This document shows, piece after piece, positions 30,028 to 38,400 of a stretch of DNA of 47,500 bases. The notes below the pieces were generated by a model. That model had not been told where the DNA came from, made no database searches, and worked only from the letters and a program-made list of their open reading frames with translations. Source of the stretch: Symbiodinium natans (Eukaryota; Sar; Dinophyceae; Suessiales; Symbiodiniaceae); assembly GCA_905221605.1 (NCBI GenBank), contig CAJNDS010002433.1:177501-225000 (forward strand). The letters run 5' to 3'. A program made the translations under genes and the position numbers. Positions within the stretch are counted from its first letter, which is position 1. The number at the start of each line of letters is the position of its first letter.

Positions 30028-31348
30028 GCCTGGATGTTTTCTGCGGGCATTTTTTTGGGCACGCAGGCTTTTCAGGGCTGTTTGGGGCTTTTTAGGGCTT
30101 TTTAGGGCTCTTTAGGGCTTTTTAGGGCTTTTGGGGGGCTTTGTAGGGCTTTTAGGGCTTTGAGGCCCTTTTTTGGTTTTTGGGTTTATAAGGGATTTGC
30201 GCATTTTTGGCGTGTAGGATTTTGAATTTTGGTGTTTGGCTTCGGTTCGGGGGTCCTTGGGGTGCAGGGTTTTGAACCAGCATGGGCTATTAGGCCTTCT
30301 AATTCCCCTAACCAACCCTTTTAAGGAGCCATCTTAAGGGGTCATGGGTTTTTATAGCCCATGCAGGAATAGGGCCTAGGGGTTTTGGGTTCAGGGTTTT
30401 GAGGATTTAAGGCTTGGGGGCTTTCGGGGTGGGGATTGGGGCTGCTCTGCTGAGGGGCTGAACCCTAAGCCCTGATCCCTAAATTTTACCCCAAACCCTA
30501 AACCCTAAACCCTAAACCCTAAACCCTAAACCCTAAACCCTAAACCCTAAACCCTAAACCCTAAACCCTAAACCCTAAACCCTAAACCCTAAACCCGAAA
30601 CCCGAAACCCGAAACCCGAAACCCTAAACCCTAACCCTAAACCCTAAACCCTACACCCGAAACCCTAAACTAAACCCTAAACCCTCTACACTAAACCCTA
30701 AACCCTCAACCCTCAACCCTCAACCCTAAACCCTAAACCCTAAACCCTAAACCCTAAACCCTAAACCCTAAACCCTAAACCCTAAACCCTAAACCCTAAA
30801 CCCTAAACCCTAAACCCTAAATTTAAGAGCCTCCGGCTCAAGCCGCCAACCCCGCTGGAGCATAGTTGAAAGGTTTAAACGTGCTCGTCAGCTCAAAGGA
30901 TCCAAAAGTTGATTTGCTTGAGCCTCTGTGAAACGTTGGGAGTAGCACCAGGACCCAAACAGGAGCTGAAGCCAGCTTGAAGGGCAGGGCAGCCCCATCA
31001 ATTGTTGAACAGGCCAAGCCCAGCAACCAGGAGGGGGGGTAGGCGGGGGGGGGGTGGGGAGGGGTAGGGGGGGGGGGGTAGGGGGGTAGCCCCTATGTCC
31101 TGTGCGAAACCGCCTATGGTCCATGAGTTTATGCGGTGTGGGTGGCTTGGCCCTCCATGGAAAAGCTGCCCGGGTACCCCCCCCTACCCCCCCCTCCCCC
31201 CCCGCGTTTTTGGGGCGTAAGGAGGGAAAGAGGGAGGTTTTCACCTCCTTTTCCCATCCAACACGCCGCCAGTAAACCCTACACCCTAAACCCGAAACCC
31301 CTAAACCCTAAACCCCAAACCCTAAACCCTAAACCCTAAACCCTGAAG

Positions 31349-31395
31349 CGGAGGAACCGCTGGACGTCCTCGGGATGGAGGAGGACTTCGCGGAG
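31349..31395 (+). CDS. Second gene candidate exon, acidic
   Basis: Acceptor CCCTGAAG after a CCCTAAA array. Reads (A)EEPLDVLGMEEDFAE in phase 1, GC donor, out phase 0. G-rich arrays follow. Confidence 0.45.
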
Positions 31396-31920
31396 GCGCC
31401 AAGGGGGGGGGCTGAGGGGCTTGAGGGGGTTTAGGCTAGGATTTGTGCGGTATAGGGTTCAGGGTTTAGGGTTTAAGGTTTAGGGTTTAGGGTTTAGGGT
31501 TTAGGGATTGTGGTGTTTAGGGTTTAGGGTTTGGGGCGTTGGGCTGAAGGGAGTTTAGGGTTTTGAGGGTTTGGGTGGGGTTCAGGGTTCAGGGTTTTTG
31601 GTTGATGGGGGGGGCTGCCCCATGGTTTCGGGGGTTTCTTGTAAGGTCTTGAGGCTTGTCGGCTTTTGGGTGAGTTGGGGAGTTAACGAAAGACAAAAAG
31701 ACCCCCTAAACCCTATAACCCCTAACCCCTAAACCTTAAACCCTATGTCCCTAAACCCTAATCCCTAAACCCTCACCCTATGTCCCAAACCCTGCAACCA
31801 CTCGAAAGCAAAAGTCGTGCTCCTGGTCTCGAAGCTGGCCAGTGTTTAGGGTTTAGGGTTCAGGGTTCAGGGTTCAGGGTTCAGGGTTTAGGGTTTAGGG
31901 TTTAGGGTTAGGGCTTAGAG
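31396..31920. repeat. Intron-like G-rich and C-rich arrays
   Basis: TTTAGGG variants (31425-31590), C-rich units (31703-31790), a small island (31800-31842) reading KVVLLVSKLA in one frame, and TTTAGGG/TTCAGGG (31843-31915). Confidence 0.75.
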
Positions 31921-31992
31921 GCCAGCGACGACGAGGAGCCGGGTGATCAGCAGAAAGCGGAAGGAGACCGCATGGAGGAGCTGATTCCCGGG
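31921..31992 (+). CDS. Second gene candidate exon, acidic
   Basis: Acceptor CTTAGAG, donor GTTTTG. 72 nt, phase 0 in and out, reads ASDDEEPGDQQKAEGDRMEE then LIPG. No domain is recognised. Confidence 0.5.
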
Positions 31993-32977
31993 GTTTTGGG
32001 TTTGGGTTTAGGGTTTAGGGTTTTGGGGTTTAGGGTTTTGGGTTTTGGGTTTGGAAAATGGTCAATCAGCTCCTCCACATGCAGGAGCTGATTCCTGTGA
32101 GATTTTGGGTTTGGGGTTTTGGGGTTGGGGTTTTAGGGTTTGGGGTTTTGGGTTTTGGGTTCGGGGTTTTGGGTTTGGGGTTTTGGATTTGGGGCTGGGG
32201 GTTTTGGACTTTCGGTTTGGGATTTTAGCTTTTGGGTTTGGGGTTTGAGGTCTTTATTTGTTCTTCTGGGGGGGATTGATTGATCAAAGTTATGGTGCCT
32301 TGCGGTATCGGGTGTTTAGGGTGTCGATATTGATGTCTTTCTACTACCTTAAGGCTTCGATGCGCAAGGGAGGTTTCCTTTGCTGTTCACAGTTTAGTGT
32401 GCCCAAGGGTGAGGGTTCAGAATCTAGGATGAGGTTAAGCCCTAAGCTCCAAACCCCAAAACAGCAAGCCCCAAACCCTAAACCCGAAACCCTCAACCCT
32501 AAACCCCAAACCCTAAACCCTAAACCCCCAAATCCTAAACCCCAAAACCCACGGAAATGGCCTCATGCTCTGTTGCAGTCGCACGGTCCTGGACTTAAGC
32601 CCTATACTCCCAAACCCCCAAACCCTAACCCCCAAACCCTAAACCCTAAACCCCCAAACCCTAGCCCCTAACCCCCAAAAACCCAAATCCTAACCCCTAA
32701 ACCCCCAAACCCAAACCACTTTTGCCTTGTCTTTTCCTTGTTGTGATATGGGGGATATGGGACGCCCTGATTTTGGAGGACTGGGCGTTCGGGTTTAGGG
32801 TTTAGGGGCTTAGGGAGGTAGGTTCCTAGTCCAGGCCCTGAGCCCTAGAAAGAACTAAGCCCTTACCCCCACAACTCCAAACCCGAAACCCTAAAAGCCT
32901 CAAACTAGGGTTTAGGGTTTAGGGTTTAGGGTTATTGGGGTTTAGGGCCACAAACCCCAAACCCTCAAACCCTGAAG
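31993..32977. repeat. Intron-like region: G-rich then C-rich arrays
   Basis: TTTGGGG/TTTAGGG variants (31993-32255) with a hairpin at 32066-32095, a unique block (32255-32440), C-rich arrays (32440-32720), unique DNA, and short TTTAGGG and C-rich tracts before the next acceptor. Confidence 0.75.
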
Positions 32978-33064
32978 GAGTATTACTCCGAACTCGACGA
33001 GCAGTTGGAGTCAGTGTTGGATGGGGAGCTCGCTGAGCAGGAGGCGTCAGACGCGAACATCTTG
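32978..33064 (+). CDS. Second gene candidate exon, acidic
   Basis: Acceptor CCCTGAAG, donor GTTTTG. 87 nt, phase 0 in and out, reads EYYSELDEQLESVLDGELAE then QEASDANIL. Codons are strongly coding-like. It directly precedes the intron that received the complete LINE. Confidence 0.55.
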
Positions 33065-33401
33065 GTTTTGGGTTTGGGGTTTTGGGTTTTGGGTGTTGGG
33101 TTTTGGGTTTTGGGTTTTGGGTTTTGGGGCTTCTAGGGCAGGTTTGTTCAAGGTTCTTAAGACCCAGAGTAGGGCCCTTGATTCCATTTCTTTGGGGGGA
33201 GGTGCCCTTGTAAGCCCCTTCAAACCCAACAAGGCTGCCCTTGTTATTCCTAGGTTACTCTTGGGTTAAGGGTAGTTTCGTGGGCCCTTTTACTACCTTA
33301 AAGGGTTCTGAAGTATGGGCCCTGAATTTGTATAGCGCATATCAGGGGTCCATAAGGGGTCTCCTTCTCAGGGCCCATACTCAGGGACCATGTAACGACC
33401 C
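33065..33401. repeat. G-rich array and dispersed repeat
   Basis: TTTTGGG-type array (33065-33130), then a copy of a dispersed family (about 33170-33265) also seen near 43200 and 47100, then unique DNA up to the LINE target site. Confidence 0.7.
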
Positions 33402-33419
33402 TAAGAAGGGTCCTGTGCC
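33402..33419. other. LINE target-site duplication, left
   Basis: TAAGAAGGGTCCTGTGCC, repeated exactly at 40989-41006. Confidence 0.95.
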
Positions 33420-33509
33420 AGGCGTCAGGTGCTCAAGACTCCTGGCTAGGCCTCCGAGGTCTCCTACTCCAGAACCGCCTTGACGCGGCAGGGCCTCTTA
33501 AGAGTAGGG

Positions 33510-34097
33510 ATGGCTACTCAACTAAGTGTTCTGGTTTGGTTGTGGTTGTTGGTTTTCGGCTTTTTCATTCACGGGCATCCCATCTGGTGTCCTTCCTTTG
33601 GTTGTTACGATTGTGTTACTTCGAATGTGGGAGACTCGGAGTGTAATTTTGCTTTAGAGGGTTCGACAGCCATGGACACTCATTGTCTGCGCAATTTAGA
33701 GGCGCTGACAATCTGGGTGCGCACAACGGATAGCGGGCTCCGGCTTCATTATCTGGACGCATCTTCAACAGTGTTCGATTTGCGAAGAATTCTCAATGAC
33801 TTCCAGTCCAGAATAGCAACCTTCAGGTTCGACTTAGATGACCAAACGCTGTTACGAGATCAGTGCGTCGACAGAGTAGCTCACCTCACGTGTTTGGGTC
33901 GCTTGAGAGGAGGCGCTTCCCTTCGGGCTCCGTGGGAAACCACTTCAAGCAAAGACGGGCTAATCATCACTGATTTTCGGAAGTTGCTTTGGAAACATTT
34001 GAGTCGCATGACCTACGACAACTGCACATTGACTCCTTGCACGCGCACTCCAGCGGCCTATGCTTGGCGACGCAAACTTCTACGAAAAGGTTCTTGA
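33510..34097 (+). CDS. LINE-2 copy ORF1, first part
   Basis: From the ATG at 33510 (purine at -3, G at +4) to a stop at 34097, 195 codons. Starts with a hydrophobic stretch (SVLVWLWLLVFGFFIHG) like a signal anchor, followed by clustered Cys. The remainder has no recognised domain. It overlaps the next frame (open from 33974), which lies -1 relative to it. Either ORF1 is one protein broken by a frameshift near 33985, or the two are separate. Unusual for an ORF1. Confidence 0.55.
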   Translation: MATQLSVLVWLWLLVFGFFIHGHPIWCPSFGCYDCVTSNVGDSECNFALEGSTAMDTHCLRNLEALTIWVRTTDSGLRLHYLDASSTVFDLRRILNDFQSRIATFRFDLDDQTLLRDQCVDRVAHLTCLGRLRGGASLRAPWETTSSKDGLIITDFRKLLWKHLSRMTYDNCTLTPCTRTPAAYAWRRKLLRKGS

Positions 34098-35461
34098 AGT
34101 TCGAGACAGTTACACCCTGCGCACTTGTTGTGAAGGGTCACGTGGAGGAGTACATTAAGATGTTGGGATTTGACAGCAAACGTGTGTTCACAACCTCGCT
34201 TTCGCTGAAAGACCCTGTTGCTTCTAGTGTTGAACCCAGGGCAGGTACCATTGTGAATTTGGCGCGGGAAGAATCAGAATGGTTCAACAAGTTTGCTGGT
34301 GATGGAGATTTCCCTGTCAATGCGGCAACGAAGATCATGGTCATGTTTGAGTTACGCAGGTGCGATGCATCCCAAGAGGATTGGGACGCCTTCGGCCACA
34401 GAACCGCCTTCATGAACTACACGGATGAAACGCTCACTTCTGCTATGATTCGACAAGAGGCTGTTGGGTATGAGCCCTTCGTTAAAGATGATTACTTGGT
34501 TCGCAAAGTCCTCATACCTGCTTGTGCCCGTGATTCCTTGTATCGCTTGAGCGCGGAGAGGTCCATCCAGATCAAGGCGAAAAGGATGGTGACAGACGCG
34601 CCTGAGCAAGGGTTGGAAGTCATTAAGATCCCCCAGACGCTTCCCTTGGCAGAGGCTCGAGCTCAATATGCAGACATCCCCGGATATTTAGGCATCTTCG
34701 CCAACCAAAAGCAGTTGTTCGTCCGTGTTGCGGATGACCACATTTCCGAGATGAGGCAAGCAATATTCGCAGAGGACCCTCGGTTTACGGACGCAAATCG
34801 TGGAGTGAAAGGCCGATGGTTGTTCAAAATCTTGGGTTTTCCAACTGGAGTCGCGTGGGATACAGTGCATGGGTTTTGTGAATCCATTGACTGGCAAGCT
34901 ATCCCTACCAAAGCTCTCCACTTGTCGGAGATGGCCATCATTTTCGCAACAGCTGCCTCCAATCCATCTGTTTGGAAGGCCCGTACAGACTATGGACCAG
35001 TTCATATTACACTGTTGGAACGCAGCTTTTCCAGGAGCAAGCATTCCAATCCCCAGGATGGTCTGCCTGACTCTGCTCCTCAACCTGTTTCGTCACAGGG
35101 GTCAGTCGCAGAAGTGCCCAGCACTCCTCCGGCTAGAGCTTTCAGTTCTCATCGTCCCGGAGGTTTGAGGCTACCAGTACCAAAAGTTCCAGCGTCTTTA
35201 GCGCAAGACCAAGGGTTGGGCGCTCGTGTCGCCGCGTTGGAAGCCCAAATGAAGCGAGTGCAAACGGATGTCGGGGGTTTGAGTGAGTCACAAAAGGAGA
35301 CAAAGCTTCAGATCCAACATTTGTCTGAGCAGCAATCTACTGGATTTCAATCTTTGCTCGCGGCCATTCAGGACCTTAAGCAGAGCCAGGCCTCACCTGC
35401 CATCTTGCCTCCTTCCCCGCAGAGAAGAAGGTTAGGAGGCAAAACTGATGATGACCTTTAA
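33974..35461 (+). CDS. LINE-2 copy ORF1, main part, with coiled coil
   Basis: Open from 33974, first ATG 34160, stop 35459-35461. The middle has KGRWLFKILGFPTGVAWDTV, which looks like an RRM-style RNA-binding fold (inference). The C-terminal 60 residues (about 35212-35385) form a likely coiled coil (ARVAALEAQMKRVQ, then many Gln/Leu repeats) and end in a basic RRRLGG patch. ORF1 proteins of non-LTR elements bind the element RNA and often multimerise through coiled coils. The stop overlaps the start of the ORF2 open frame by 7 nt. Confidence 0.75.
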   Translation, partial: FSEVALETFESHDLRQLHIDSLHAHSSGLCLATQTSTKRFLKFETVTPCALVVKGHVEEYIKMLGFDSKRVFTTSLSLKDPVASSVEPRAGTIVNLAREESEWFNKFAGDGDFPVNAATKIMVMFELRRCDASQEDWDAFGHRTAFMNYTDETLTSAMIRQEAVGYEPFVKDDYLVRKVLIPACARDSLYRLSAERSIQIKAKRMVTDAPEQGLEVIKIPQTLPLAEARAQYADIPGYLGIFANQKQLFVRVADDHISEMRQAIFAEDPRFTDANRGVKGRWLFKILGFPTGVAWDTVHGFCESIDWQAIPTKALHLSEMAIIFATAASNPSVWKARTDYGPVHITLLERSFSRSKHSNPQDGLPDSAPQPVSSQGSVAEVPSTPPARAFSSHRPGGLRLPVPKVPASLAQDQGLGARVAALEAQMKRVQTDVGGLSESQKETKLQIQHLSEQQSTGFQSLLAAIQDLKQSQASPAILPPSPQRRRLGGKTDDDL

Positions 35462-38400
35462 CAGCGTCAGGGATATTGCCAAACGGCAGTTGCAAAGAGC
35501 TCTCTCTAATTAGCTGGTTTTTCGCATTTTGCATCTACCAGCTGTGCAGTTTGGCTGAACATGTCAAGCTGAAAGCTAGATATCACCGCGCTTCTCGCGT
35601 TGGCAAACGTGGTTTAAGAGCTGATATTAAGTATCATGCTACTTGTAGATCCATTAAGTTTGCCTCCGTTGCACTATTGTTGTATTTTCACCAATCCGCA
35701 TGGTGTGTCCCACACAGTGACGCAAAAATCACTGCAACAGCAAGCGTGGTCTGCAACGAATTCGGTGGCGAATACGAACGTACTTCATTTTATGGTTTCT
35801 ATTGTCGGCCTTTGATAGCCGCTGGGGCTAGGGTTCTATCTGTATTTGAGTATTTGTGCTTCCCACATCAATCCTTCGATTGCACATTGGGTTTCCCGGG
35901 CGAAGGACCTAGCTTTGGAGTCATCAACGTAACTTCCTTAATGAAGCATGCTAGTGCGCTCTCTCATATCGATCAGTATCTGGGTGACCTGGGGGGTGTC
36001 TCTTTGGTATTCTGCCAGGAAACCCGCGTTAACTTCGCAAAGAGTGCATCCCTGAAAAACGTCCTTGCCAAGCAAGGGTGGGACGTTCTTCTAGGCCCTC
36101 AACCCGAGGCTCGCCGGGTTAATAGTGGGCCCCAGACTGTACGACAGGCGTTTGGAGGCGTTGCGTGCCTATATAGGCGCACAAGTTCCGTCGACGGTGC
36201 AGTTTCTCAGCCTCCTTGTCAACCTTGTAGTGTCCACAATGTTGCGATCCCGAAGCATTGGAACCTTCTTCTCGATAATTGTCAATTTGTTTGGTGTTGT
36301 TTCGAAGCTTGCGCTCAGGGTTTCTACGTTTTCAATACGTACTTACCCACTGGTAAACACCATAGCTCCCTCAGGGCTTTGATTGTAGCTCAGGTTTTTG
36401 AGTTTCTAGCCGAGTATAAGCATCAGCCTGTGTTTGTTGTTGGCGACTGGCAGGAAGAACCGCAATGTAACAGCAGTGCACACGCAGCCTTTCTTACTAC
36501 AGATTGGCATGATGTGCACTTGGATAGACAAGTTGCTCTCCAGAGCGCAGTCCAAGCAACTTTTTCAAGGGTAGGCTGGGGATCCACTGCCATCGGAAAG
36601 GGCCGCACGCGAATTGACGCTGTCATTGCCAATTCCATGGGTTCCGAGATCCTTGCAAACATTCAGAACTGTTATTGCTGCCCTTTCCCTGGTCACGCCT
36701 TCATTCATGTTGATCTCAATCCTCCGGTTCTTAATGAGAAGGTTACTGTCTTACGACCTCATCCACAGTGGACTCTGCCCCCTAAACCCCGGGAACAAGA
36801 GGATTGGGATAGTCGCGATTTGCTTTGCGCTCCTATCCTCCTTAAATACGCTGACCAGCTTGCTGAGCTCTCGCAAGTAGGTAATGCAGATTCCCTTCTG
36901 ACTGAGATGCTCAATACCATTTGTGGGTCTTCCCTTCCTAGTACTAGAGGTAACCTGCCCAAATTTGAACAAGTCTGTAGAACAAAAAAGATCAAAGCTC
37001 AAATAACACCAAGTAGTCAGTTTCACAAAGCGCTTGCTCTATCCAGAGAATTGAAGCATAAAGCCGAAGCCTTCCGTTTACGTCAAACCAGCAGTAGATG
37101 CACTTCCCACGAGTGGCTTGCGCAGGCAGCCCATGTTGAGAACAAACTACGTAGAGTCCTCTTGGTTTTGAGATTGCCTACCTTTGTCCCCCATGTCTCA
37201 GATGTTAACGCAGTCCACACGTTTGACTCCATGTGCTCTTCACTTGAACGGCAGATTGAAGTAGACGACAGGCTCGAGCGGAACAATACTCTCAACAAAT
37301 GGAGGCGCAAACTACGTGATTCCAACCGAGCCAACTCTTCCGAAGTGCATAGGTGGCTAAAGAACAAACAGTTGCGATCCCCAACTTTGTTTGTTCAGGA
37401 TGGTCAATGTGTATCTGGCGTTGGTTCTATGCTTGATCTAGTTACTGACCATTTAGGCAAGTTGTACTCCACACATTCTTCCCTGAATGTTCCTGACGCG
37501 ATTGCACACTTCACGGCCAAGTACGATAGTATAATTCAACAGTTGCGTTTTGAGTTCGATCTACCTGAAATTTCGCACACCGAACTCTTTAAGCTCGTCC
37601 AAAAGAAATCATCTGAAAAAGCCTCGGGGCTGGACGGATGGACTATGAAGCAATTGCAGGCTCTTCCCCCGTGCGCGTGGAAAGCAGTTAGGTTGATTTA
37701 TCTTGTTGCTGAGGCGTATGGTGTTTGGCCTTCTGCCTTTAAACTTGTTGCAGTTACCTGTATTCCCAAGGATGAGGGCCCTCCAACCCCACAGAATATG
37801 AGAGGTATTGGATTGTGTTCGTTGGTTTACAATGTTTGGTCCAGCATCCGGTTTAGGCATTGCACGCCATGGATGTTGCAAGTATGCCCCAAAGAATTAT
37901 ACGGCGGTATTGCAACCCGAAATCTTGATCCGTCTGAACAGCAACTTTCGCTTGATAAGGACATGGCAAATATGGACGGCTCTTGTTTAATCGCAGTGTT
38001 CCTTGACCGTTGGAAGGCCTTCGACATGATAGTACCCGAAATAGCGCTGGCAGTTATTTCCCAACTTGGAATGGACTCCCGGCTAGCTAAAGCGGTGTTG
38101 GGGTTCTATCGCAATCAGAAGAAAATCTTCCGCATCGGAAAGCACTACAGTTCACAAGTTTCCACAGCTAATGGTGCCATTCAGGGCTGTGCTATGTCTC
38201 TTCTTATGACTAACGCTATGTATTCAGTATGGGCAGTCATGGCAAAACAGGTTTCGCCACATGTGTCTTTAGCTACCTTCATCGATGACGCTAAATTTTG
38301 GGCCAAAGAAAAAGATGTGGCCGAACTTGGGTTGCTGTTCCAGAAGTCCATGGAGTTCGATAAGGATATTGGGCAGTTCATCAACGAGGGTAAATCAACA

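Larger units (their letters stand above)
28112..31348. repeat. Mixed arrays and unique islands
   Basis: Unique DNA (28190-28450; 28850-29200, including a G run at 28916-28930) without a recognised gene. TTTAGGG (28753-28842), degenerate C-rich units (28450-28615, 29190-29310), CCCTAAA (29885-29955), TTTAGGGCT-like units (30065-30160), a long CCCTAAA block with CCCGAAA and CCCTCAA variants (30490-30820), a unique island (30825-31020), and poly-G/poly-C tracts (31030-31205). Candidate exons are listed separately. Confidence 0.7.

Noticed and set aside
33974-34097. Programmed -1 frameshift site in LINE ORF1
   Set aside because: No recognisable slippery heptamer; a simple mutation or separate ORFs is as likely.
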